NCBI GenBank assembly: GCA_026075535.2
Contig: AP026542.1
Coordinates: forward strand, 9,610,001 to 9,674,000
DNA: 64,000 nt
Source: Tricholoma matsutake
Taxonomy: Eukaryota > Basidiomycota > Agaricomycetes > Agaricales > Tricholomataceae
Reading direction: 5' to 3'
Position numbers and translations under genes: made by a program. The notes under the pieces are model-generated. The model was not told the origin of the DNA. It did not search any database and was given only the letters and a program-made list of their open reading frames with translations. Positions 23,646 to 33,436 of the stretch are shown one piece after another (within the stretch, counting starts at the first letter, position 1; each line of letters starts with the position of its first letter).

Positions 23646-25242
23646 CTACACCTGACGCTGCAGCCTCTTCAAAAGCCTCTGCGCCAACAATGCCGAATCC
23701 TCCACTTCTCCATCAATATCCGAGTCGATCTCTTCCAACACACACACTTTCACCCGCCTGCTACCACTACGTTTTAGTCCTCTACCTTTCCCCACCTTCA
23801 AGTTCTTCCCTGTCCGACTCGGACTCGGACTTGGACTCGTATGCGCATGCGCACCCCTAATACTCGACGCAGAAATGGGTTTTGGCTTGAAGACGGTCTT
23901 TCCTGTGTTATTCGTTCTCATCCTTGGCACGAAATTGCCAGATGGAGATGCAGGGTCAGCGTGAAGATCAGGGACGAAAGGCGGCAACGACAGATTCGAA
24001 GGAGAGCGAACAGGGAACTGGAGTCTACCCCATGTGCTCATCCTCGTTCCCGTTCTCGTTCTCGTGTGTGGGGTGAGTGGGTGGGTGAGTGGTGGGTGAG
24101 AAGCGCGGGTAGGGAGAGAGGTAGGCGGAGAGACGAGATGGGCGCGAGGCGCGAATGGATCTCGCAGGTCTGTGAAATCGTGTTCGTGTTCTTGTTCGTG
24201 GTCGTGTTCGTGGTCGTGGGGAACGTAGATAGGTGTGGGGGAAGGAATGGATATTGGAGGCCATAAATTGGGAGGGGTTGCTGGTCTTGGTGGAGTGCGC
24301 GCGGGGGGCGGATTGAAACCGACAGTTACAGGATAAGGATGTGAGGGTTCCACGTCCGGGGGTGTACGGGTACCAATCCTGGGAAGGATAGGGTCCTTGA
24401 TTTTGCCGAGATTGATGGTGGAAGACGAATGTAAACATGAACATGAGGATTGGGGTGGAAATCGCGTGTGAGTGTATGAGTGTTGGACGTATGTGTGCAA
24501 AGGGACAGAAATGGGGATGGTATCGCAAGAGGCTGTATATGACGTGTGCACTTTGTGTGTAGGGGTGCGCGGGGAATCTGTAATGGGTTGTTTTGGGGTA
24601 ACTGTATTTGTTATAAGCTGAGCGCTCAAGCGAGAATGAAGAGAAGGGATACATACGTGAAATGTGGTGATAGGCGAGGAGGATGAGAATGAGAGAGAAT
24701 ATGGTAAAGGTGGCTTGGAGGATCTGAAATATCAAATTGGGCAAGAGTAAGGCAGGGATTTCGAATGCGGAGGCGATGATAGAGGAGATCTGGGCTGGAA
24801 GGAGAAAGAAAGTTGGATTATTGAAAAAGAAAAGTGGGAGAGTGGATAGAGTGAAGAAGAGAAAGAGAATATAAGGAAAATATTGTTTTATAGGAAGAAA
24901 GGGAGATATGACACCGAGAAGGGTTGCGGTAAAGAGAATGATGGCAGGCGCATATAGTTTGAATTTTAGAGTACATTGGATGGAAAGGAGATGGAGAATG
25001 GCAGAACCTGTTGTTCCAGCTAAAAGGGAGCGTACGACGAGTTGAAGATGGAATGTATTTGGAACAAGACCTAGAATGGCAGCGATGAGGGCAAGGATGA
25101 GAATGAGAGGAACTGGGAAATGGATCAGCATAGACGACGACGACGACGACGACTGCACCAATAACAAAAGTATGAATACAATGGGAATCACGAAGAATAG
25201 AAAAGGTGCAATCGCCATATCGTTCTCCATCCACTGTCCCAT
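23646..25242 (-). CDS. multi-pass membrane protein with disordered C-terminal tail, unknown function
   Basis: I do not recognise the family. Two exons, 25242-24657 and 24577-23646, give about 505 residues; the 79-bp intron is supported by GTATGT and CAG ends and by the frame. The N-terminal 200 residues hold about seven hydrophobic segments (for example PFLFFVIPIVFILLLLVQ, LILILALIAAILGLV, YAPAIILFTATLLGVI, FTIFSLILILLAYH). A run of seven Ser encoded by a trinucleotide repeat (near 25136-25156) lies between the first two. The rest is Pro/Thr/Ser-rich with a His-Asp-Glu repeat (VPHDHEHDHEQEHEHDF) and a basic stretch near the end (KGRGLKRSGSRRVK), followed by an acidic, helical end. This suggests a membrane anchor with a long cytosolic or nucleoplasmic tail. 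Confidence 0.7.
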
Positions 25243-26339
25243 CCTTTATAATTATACATATACTTATACATATATATAATATTATATTATCTCTCAGCAC
25301 TCACCTGATCCATGGACTACGAGGACTCTATAATTTAGAAGGTGTCTTGCTACGAAGATCATCGTGCCTTGCCTTGCTTTGGAAATGCCGCAGATGCATC
25401 GTGCTTCTGGGCCAGGCGCTAACCTAACTCTGGGTCAAATCGAACTCCCGCTAGTAGGACCAGCCTGAGCCTCGTTTCTCGATGCCAAGGCTACAAAATA
25501 GTTATTCAGGAAGCCGCCCGTATTGTTTACATTTTAAATTTGCTGCCGCACCTTCTGTGATAAAATAATAACAACAAAAATTGAACCGAGGATCATACAA
25601 TGCAAAGCGGGCATGATAACCAACTAGTACACCATGTGCCAGGGTTCAACACCTCCCCGGTTGGGTGTCCCCACGAAAGTAAACCACACCTGTTTAGCAC
25701 GACCTCACCTTGCTTGACAGTAGATTCTGGGTCAATCATAACTGAAATTTGAATGTGGTCAAAGATGAGTACAGGAAAGTTTCTAGTCATGTAAGTAAGT
25801 AGCTAAAATAAGATCAAAGGACAAAGCCAACCAAACAAGTTCAGGTTCGCACCGCTGCCGCGTCGTCGACCTTGCCCTGCGCTGCCTCTTAACAAAGTCT
25901 GTCAAGCATACAAACCAGTAGATCAAGGCCGGTAACGTCGTAAGCAGTATGTAGGTGGAATCTCTTCCTATCGAGGAAAGTATACCGTTCCTGAGTTGAG
26001 GCATCATTCTATGCTAGGATTTGATGATCCGTGGTAATTTTCGCATACCGCAAGTCTGAAGCCTCTTAAGACCCAACGGATTTCGAATAGTTTATCCGCT
26101 TGTCATTGGCCCTTATACCTTCCATTGGAGCGACGGCATCTTCCCAACCTTATTGCAATGGTTAGAATCGTCGCCAATAGAAATCGGAAATCCTGCGCCG
26201 TTTGCTCGATGAGCGTCCTTCACGTCAACTCTTTCTGGCTCAGGACACTGATTTTGCTATGGAAATAGTTCTCGATGCCAAGTTTCACGTACCAGTTGTG
26301 CTATACTCGGTCAGAACATTTCATTGCTGACAGCACCGC
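25243..26339. other. intergenic region with a tRNA relic
   Basis: About 1.1 kb upstream of the membrane protein gene. Apart from the tRNA-Ala-like relic at 25578-25640 I see no feature. It ends where the DIRS-like gag relic begins. Confidence 0.45.
25578..25640 (-). pseudogene. tRNA-Ala relic
   Basis: On the minus strand it starts GGCACATGGTGTA and continues GTTGGTTATCA, GCCCGCTT, matching the 5' half of the intact tRNA-Ala at 28093-28174, with a 3-nt insert (CTA) in the D region. The anticodon position reads TGC. The 3' side of the anticodon stem, T stem and acceptor stem do not pair (ends CCTCGGTTCAATTTTT), so it cannot fold as a tRNA. Confidence 0.7.
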
Positions 26340-27938
26340 AGCACTCTCGTGCTACCAGAAGGTTCAATAATTATAACCGTTCCCTCCGAGATCGATAGCC
26401 TCTTTCCTGCCTGCGCCACCAACGTGAGAGGTTACCACCTCGAAGCCCAACACCCCGTCATCCACGAGATAGTTCAACTGAATCCATCTGTAACATCCCT
26501 TCCGGATGGGACCCTCATGCGTCGTACCATGGAACTCGCCCAGCCCAGCTATCCTACCGAAGGTCTGCACCGACAATGGGCTCGCGAGGGGAGGCAGTGC
26601 TAGTACCTCTGCCACTGGGTTATTGCCGAAATCAGGCAAGGTCGTCGTAAAGGCAGGTTCAAAGGACAAGGAGGCTTTTCGTCGGCACCTGCGCTGCTCC
26701 GATCATTTTCGCATCAATCTGCGTCGAGCTCCGCTCATTTCTCCTCTTCATGCTTATTCATGCCGTTTGTGCTTTAGCCTAGGCCTCGTCTGCATCACGG
26801 TCTCACTTGCTTCCTAGACTCCCATCTCGTTTACAGGCAGCACAATTCCAAAGTTTTTCTCCCTTCATTTCAATCTCTCTTCATGACATATGTTGACGCA
26901 CGAGGAGGGCAGCTTCGCATATCGATCCTTTCGCTATTCCACAAGCAACCACATCCGCAGAAGGTCAGCTTCACAAATGTCTCAAATTCACTCGGTACAG
27001 TCTCAAGTCAAAGCTGGTCGAACTCTGGTTGATAAAGCATTCTCGGAAAATCTCTCTGCGCTCGTTCTCCTCACCGCTCTTGAGGGTGCGCGTTTTTCCG
27101 TTGATGATACCGACGATTACCCTGATGAACGGGCAACGCTCTACAGTTCCCGAGCCACACGTTTCCGATCGTCGCTCTCTGGAACCACATATTCGAGGCG
27201 TCGTACAAACCAACGCTAATATTGCCGAAACTATTGCTTGGGCTCTCTCCTCCTTGCAAAAGCTGATGATATCCCTCTGAGGCACCTCGAGCACCTCATG
27301 CTCTCCTATCCCACGAGATTTCATCTCTTCTCGGCCTTTCGAACGCCAAAGGATTCATTCCCGCATCCGTCCTTGCTAAAACCCCTCACCTCTCGATTTT
27401 ATCCGATTTCAATGAGACCCCAAGTCCTTCTAGCTAGCCTCCAAGCCGTTCAAGATGTCCTCGTCAGCAAAGCTCAGTTTGCCCCGGTATTTGATCCCTT
27501 ACCTCGTACCATCTGGCGCAAGATCATTCTTGACCAATTCGTCCACTTTCAGAATCTCTTCGCTTTGATGGAAAACAATCTCCATGACGATCCTCGAGAT
27601 TTTGGAGCGGGCTCTGGTCTTGTTAAGAAAGAACGAGCAGTTTCTTAAAAGGTGTTTTATGCACTGAAGCTGACTGGATTCGCTTTTTCGGTGCTTGGTT
27701 TGCTGGAGTCCCTTTGTTCTTTCGCCATCGCACAGAAGAACTTCGGATCTACGAGACTATTGTTATGGATCTTTCCCGTGTTGCCCCTAGCCCCCTAGTT
27801 GCTATCGAGTTCGACGTTCATGTTCGTAATAAATATGCTCCGAAGCCCTATCACTTGGATGATCACAACCATCTCAACTTTTCTTTCCTCACACAGATAC
27901 TCCGTCCGCCTCTTGCCAGGGACACGAACAAACAATAA
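26340..27938 (+). pseudogene. gag-like ORF relic of a mushroom retroelement (probably DIRS-like)
   Basis: Several frames on the plus strand belong to one decayed gene. Parts I recognise from proteins repeated in mushroom genomes are LPRTIWRKIILDQFVHFQNL with DDPRDFGAGSGLVKKERAVS (frame 27238-27648). After a frameshift near 27650 come TEADWIRFFGAWFAGVPLFF and HLDDHNHLNFSFLTQ. The earlier part (26349-27219) fits the same gene with stops and shifts. No zinc finger or RT follows. The family name is inferred, and it may pair with the RT-containing relic at 7477-8979. Confidence 0.5.
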
Positions 27939-28092
27939 AAAAACTCCTCGTGCTGATGCAGGAATATGGAAGTCCCGTGGGAGGGGGGGGGCATCAAAAT
28001 ATTTAAACTTTGTGCTGGCGAGTAGACAGCAGTTCCGGAAAGCAACAATGCACCTAGAGGCAATGGACAAAACTTCCTCTTCGTGATGGGAT

Positions 28093-28174
28093 GGACACAC
28101 CCGGAATTGAACCGGGGACCGCCCGCAAGCTGCGAATGCTAAGCGGGCGTGATAACCAACTACACCATGTGCCC
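28093..28174 (-). tRNA. tRNA-Ala (anticodon AGC) with a 9-nt intron
   Basis: The acceptor stem pairs GGGCACA with TGTGTCC (one G-U pair). The T arm CCCCGGTTCAATTCCGGGT pairs well. The anticodon stem is CCCGC/GCGGG with loop TTAGCAT, giving anticodon AGC. Between loop base 37 and the 3' stem lies an extra TTCGCAGCT, the canonical place for a tRNA intron. Without the intron the tRNA is 73 nt, a normal length. It reads GCU (and GCC) codons after A34 is modified to inosine. Confidence 0.92.
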
Positions 28175-29438
28175 ATATATGATTTATGCAAGAGTTGATA
28201 TATCTTCGAAAAAGGGGTTGAAGATACCTAACTTGCGGAAACGTGACTTGGAAACCCACCAACAACACCGACACAATGAAAAAAACCAACTAACGCCCCA
28301 TGTAGAAGACTATTTTGTTGCGTGGTGGAGAACCTCCCAACATTTGAATATTAGGGCCTCCTGAGATTATTTAACTTGGCACACTATCGGAAGTGGATTT
28401 TTTAAATTTCCAGTCAACAGAGGTCCACCTGAACTTTATGACACCATCTAACGTGGAGGTCCCGCCCCTACCCCCCGAAAAGTAAAAATAAAATAGGGCA
28501 CCTGGTGGGACTCGGAGATTGAACGTCAACGCCGTACTTGCTAGGGTTCGAAGAGTGGGGACATTTACGACGATTAAGCTTTATAGTGACGGATTGACCT
28601 GCGGAGCTTGCGCTGCAAGTTGATAGAACGGCTGTGTCTTGTCCAAGTTGATAGCGGTAGTCCGCTGCGAAAGTTCGTGGTCTAGAATTTCCTAGCGAGT
28701 CCATTTCCAAAATGGGGTCTCCACGAAATTCACCAACACCTTGGACTTGTTTTCCTTTTCATGTTCATGAGTAATATGATTGATCCAGTATCCCCTGTAT
28801 TAAGTATAACCTGTCATAACTTACCTTACTCTGCGTCGGATGGCGAAACAAGGAAAAGTATCTTGAGGTGAACTAGACCCATTGAGGACGGAGGAAAGGG
28901 GAATACAAGTCCTAGATTCCGAAGTGCGGGTGACAGGCGATCCGGGGTAAATAGCATGGGTAGAGGGTTATTTTTGCTCTGATGACTTTGACGGCCATAG
29001 GACGGATATCGGGGTATGGGGTTGGGTTTTGTGCCCCCGTGGTCCATTGTCACAAGAAGTTTACAGCTTGGAAACAAAGTAAGTTGGCAAAAACGAGAAA
29101 ACGAATTGAAAAAAAAAATACCTAGGGCCTAAACGACGTTTATCGTTTGGGCCGTGCTTTGTGCAATGCGCTTTTCGGTGAAAATTATAATTCCTAGAAA
29201 AACAAGCAATAACTTTTGCTAGAGAAAGAAACACCTACATGTACCATTTGAATGGTCCCCGAGAAATCCATGTGTCGGTAATACCCAGCTGGCTTTAAAT
29301 TACTAGCTGTAGATGTATATACTGACTTTGAAAACCAACCCTACCTCATCAAGATATCTTACCACTCACTTGAGCGTTACAGAAATTTGATGGAATTGTC
29401 GGGTTGTAAAGAGCCAAAGTTTGAGATTATCCACGGAC
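28175..29438. other. intergenic region, no gene recognised
   Basis: Small frames only, such as 29077-28826 minus. Nothing shows a motif. A short minus-strand run near 28497-28525 resembles a tRNA 3' end (GTTCAATCTCCGAGTCCCAC) but no tRNA folds around it. Confidence 0.45.
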
Positions 29439-29905
29439 TATGGTTGGCGGGAACTCCACGGTACGTTTTGGGTACGTTTTGACCTTTGCACTTTGATTTT
29501 CGATGTTTGGCTGATTGCTGACAGATTTTATTCCCACTAACCAGGAGAGTTCCGAACAAGCGACATCGTGCTCAGCGTGCCCGACGATGTAGCCTGCTAT
29601 TTCCTCCATTTCCCCTCGGTTTCTTGGGTTCCTATGGAGTATATAGCTGTATGTATGATTTTTGTTTGTGTGATATCCAGTCTATAATGCTTAGTTACCA
29701 TGCTACTGTATGTGTGTACTGTTCAAGTTGTGAAAATATTATGCTCACTTCGGCACGAAATTACAAGCCCATAGAGTGACCTGTAGGCTAAGCGCTTGTT
29801 CGGAACTCTTCTGGTTAGTGGGAATAAAATCTGTCAGCAATCAGCCAAACATCGAAAATCAAAGTGCAAAAGTCAAAACGTACCGTGGAGTTCCCGCCAA
29901 CCATA
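29439..29905. repeat. long inverted repeat, arms 124 and 113 bp
   Basis: The left arm, 29439-29562, and the right arm, 29793-29905, are near-identical reverse complements. They share for example GGTTGGCGGGAACTCCACGG and TTTTCGATGTTTGGCTGATT. The 11-bp length difference comes from a tandem duplication of GGTACGTTTTG in the left arm. The 230-bp spacer is unique. I see no flanking target duplication, so it may be a foldback element or an inverted duplication. Confidence 0.85.
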
Positions 29906-30931
29906 ATATGTCCCCCTATATCCCTTTTTTATCCTTTTGAATGCCGCCGCCACTTCACATGTTTCTTAGCATGATGTCACTGGCCAGGGACAAGCTGGCA
30001 CAATGACTATCATAAGTATCTGATGGTGGTGCCTCACAAGAACCATGTCGTAAACTTTTCCACTTGCAGAATTTTTCGCTCTTGGCTTTATGTAAGTAAT
30101 ACGCGCATCATGCATCTTCGAATTCAACGCGTCTGGTGATATTACTTTACATGTAACAAAGCTGCTTCGTGCACAGTCTTTGAAATGGATTCCTTCCCAC
30201 ATCAGTTAATGACTCTGAGTCTTGCAAGCTCCAGCCGCGAAATTACATAAGTAACCGTCACTGCCACTCGATCTGCAACTCATCATACTTATATGATACA
30301 TCCCATAGTATTAAATTAACTTGTTCAGCAGCTGGATTTATGCGGCCACCAGTAACACTGTCATACTCCTGGAATTCTGCAATGAGCCTGATTGGGATTT
30401 ACCATGTCACTGCAATGTCCCTGTGTTTAGACCCGCCTGCCTTGGATTTCAGGGACGACTGGCATGTGTACAAGCAGTGTTATCAGTCCATTACTCATCG
30501 CCTTTGTGCAGTTCAGTTTTCGCTATGCCAACACTCCACCTTGTCCATCAACTTACGAATTATAGGACCGTGTCGGACACGTTGGAACTCACGGAGTCAC
30601 AGACCCTCGAGCTCCGAGTCTTTGGGCGTCGCGTTAACTCAAGGTAATTAATGACTTGGACCATCTTTAGAGGTGTATACTTATCTCATCGTCCGTCTCT
30701 TTCGTAGATTCTTCACTGGCTGTTGGTGAGAGGCGCCTGTTCCGTCATCCAGCGCGTTTCTTTCAATCATCACGGGGGCCAGGGCCCTATTGTACACACA
30801 ATGTGAAACGTGTCTTTTTTCTCATGCCCAAATCATATGATTATCTTCTGATCATGTTATCCGTTTGGACCGTTCAGTTATAAGTTGATATGGGAGTTTG
30901 TGTCTGTTCCCTCGATCGTCGGCGCTGGAAG
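29906..30931. other. intergenic region upstream of the 7-TM gene
   Basis: Open frames around 30321-30651 show no motif and do not splice into the 7-TM frame in any obvious way. It probably holds the promoter of that gene. Confidence 0.4.
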
Positions 30932-32384
30932 ATGCCCAATGTACCGCTACGCGCTGTGGCTACTGGAGCTCCGTTGGCTTGTTGTGCTCTTGCAATGCAT
31001 ATGTACACTTCAATATTATTCGAGCACGAAGTTCCAAACCTTCTTTACGGTGAGCGGCTCTCTAACTTTGATTGATCACCAACATTCCAATACCGTACAA
31101 CTTACAGGGATGTACATTATCTTCGTCTATGCCATCTGGCCACTTTTACGACGAGACACGGAGATGCGGAAGCATCACTTACGACTGGCGACGATTTCGA
31201 CATTGCTGTTATTTTTCACTCTGGGATCGGCGCAAGTCGCTTTTTTGATCGGCGAAATGTTGTCACCGTCGAAATACGCAAAGCTTGTGTTTGCGTGCGC
31301 GCAAAGCGTCGTATATTTTCTAACAAAGTGAGACATGTCTGATGTATCTGGTCTGGCTGATACTCATGTGCTTCGAGCTTCTTTATAGGCAGCTTTTTCG
31401 TGAGTAGAAACAATAGACGCGCGTTACTTTTTAAACGATTTTCAACCTCCGAGTCGTCAGATATACCGCCTATACGTTATTTGGCAAGGCAAAGGACCGA
31501 TAATCATATTTCCGATTGTAATGGGCCATTTATTAGGAAATACATGTCAGTCTTCCTCTTTACTGCACCTCCTCCTGACCTATCTACTACAGTTGTTGGG
31601 ATCATCAGCACCTCTCACGCATTCTCAAGTGACGTCGGCAAACACTCTGAGCTACTGAAATCGATTTTCCGAGCAATCCTGTTGTATAATTTGGTAATGA
31701 ACACTATCGTGAGCTTGGTAATTGGTGAGTACTACCGCCCAAGATCTAAATTTGATCAACATCCGTAACCCCTGTAAATGCGCAGCCGGCCGTATATGGT
31801 GGATATCTACCCGAGTACAAGCCATATTAGGAAAGAACTTTGTACAAACGCACGCAACTGTTATTGCAATGATGCGAGTATACGGCGCCTTCCCAGAATG
31901 CTGTACTTTATTAATCAGTGGCGTATCACCGCAGCCTAGAATCTGGCATTGTCTATCCGGCAGCCATCGCAATATGTTGGATCAGTTTGTCTGCCAAAGA
32001 ATACCTCCTTCCGACGATGTTTTCAGACGTGAGTATTACACATCCTATTATGACTGTCGAACATGATGTCTAATTCCTTGCAGCGAACCGTCTTTGCTAT
32101 GCTCACGCAGATAGCGGTGAGATACCCACTGACCTCGCTCAAAATTCTTATTAACATCGTTGTAGGGTATCGTTTCTACAGCGACATTACTGCAAAGAAT
32201 CCATGGTATAAACATTGCAGATGTCAGAACCGAGGAGGTCGAGAGCGCTGTTGCGAGCTGGTCACTATCTGGCCTTCATTTTGAGCGGACCAGGAGTGAA
32301 AACATTGCACGTAGATCAGCTTCGGTGGAGGTTATACTAATCCAACCCCTGCACGACCCCGATGCGGGGAAGGCTCAGGAATGA
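30932..32384 (+). CDS. seven-transmembrane-like protein of a mushroom family, function unknown
   Basis: Nine exons close to a single frame of 331 residues: 30932-31049, 31108-31327, 31393-31399, 31461-31545, 31593-31724, 31786-31873, 31935-32028, 32084-32116, 32166-32384. Hydrophobic segments include LLYGMYIIFVYAIWPLL, ISTLLLFFTLGSAQVAFLI, GPIIIFPIVMGHLLG, ILLYNLVMNTIVSLVIAGRI and SGIVYPAAIAICWISL. The signature IYRLYVIW after the third segment and AGRIWWISTRVQAILG after the fifth are those of an abundant uncharacterised Agaricomycete membrane family, perhaps receptor-like. The soluble C-terminus is about 70 residues. Two splices are unusual: a 7-nt exon (31393-31399) and an intron with a GC donor (31874). 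Both are inferred from the frame; the start could also be the ATG at 30890. Confidence 0.72.
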
Positions 32385-33436
32385 TCCTTAAGTTTATTTT
32401 CAACATTTGAAGAGATCAAGTTCATTCTCTAATCTTAATCATGTATCGCTTACCACTGTATTACATAGCATCTGCCATCAATCAATATCACGATCGGGTT
32501 ATCTTGTGTTTTCGATGAAGTCAGATAGTAGAAGCAGATTCGATCATGATTCACTATACTGCAACATATGGGTTTATCATAGGTTGCAGGAATGACAAAA
32601 GCGTTGAGAATGTTGTGGCAATTGGGGTGTGTGTATCATAGTCATCAAGGAGTCGGGGTTTACAGTGGTGCGTGTCCTTAGCGTTTGCACATGAGCCCCG
32701 ATCAAAAACGGTTATAGCTGAAGGGATCTTGTAGTGCCCATGAAGGGAAGGGCAGAAGGGTCGATATGCCGCTTAACAAACGTATCGAAATCATAGTGGT
32801 CAGAGCATTAACAATTCAATGGCCTATGAGAAGATAGAAGTCTTGGAGAATAAAGCACTTGATCTATAATTCTAACTTAGCGGCCGTGCGAGGGTACTTC
32901 ATACTACTTAGATGAAAGCACACTCAGGCTGGCCGCAGTAGCCTCGTGGAAGGTCCGGACGCAAGCCTCTTGATGCCTCTTGACCAAATGGAACGAGGAT
33001 CGACGGTGAAAGTATCTACGCGGTCGTCGCGGTGTATTGTTTTGAGTTGTCGACACATGACAACCGATCATGTGGCAAATGCGATGCAACTCGGAGTAAT
33101 GGGTCGGCCTCGGAAACGGGAAGCCTCTTCCATTGCCTCGGTGTTGTGGGTCTCCGACATAGGAAAGTATCAGGTTCGTATCAGGTCCTCAGCAACAATT
33201 CTACAAAAGCTTGGAAATGCACCAACCGGGTCTTGTGGTGGCTTGATTACAATTGACAAGTGACCTGTGACTCGGACTGCCCGTGAAATAGACTGTCCTT
33301 GAACCTCGGATTTCATTACTTTAATTATATCTCCTCGTTTCCACCCGCTATCGCCCCCTTGTTAATGAGAGCCTCTGAGGACGTTTACCACAGTCTGCTG
33401 TTGGCGTAGTTCCTCGATATCTTTGCCTTTGCCACC
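32385..33436. other. 1-kb intergenic region, no gene recognised
   Basis: Frames near 32946-33263 show no motif. It should hold the promoter of the F-box gene. Confidence 0.45.

Noticed and set aside
23841..24266. 141-codon plus-strand ORF
   Set aside because: It is antisense to the tail of the membrane-protein gene, and its Arg/Val-rich make-up is that of a shadow frame.
24025..24657. Continuation of the minus-strand membrane-protein frame past 24657 to 24025
   Set aside because: Codons after the GTATGT donor at 24656 are low-complexity and Arg/Thr-rich. Splicing to 24577 instead gives the longer, better-composed tail frame down to 23646.
25578..25640. Functional tRNA-Ala(TGC)
   Set aside because: The 3' half does not pair: no anticodon 3' stem, T stem or acceptor stem.
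28497..28525. Second tRNA gene near tRNA-Ala
   Set aside because: Only a T-loop-like GTTCAATC run followed by CCCACCA is present; no cloverleaf can be drawn.
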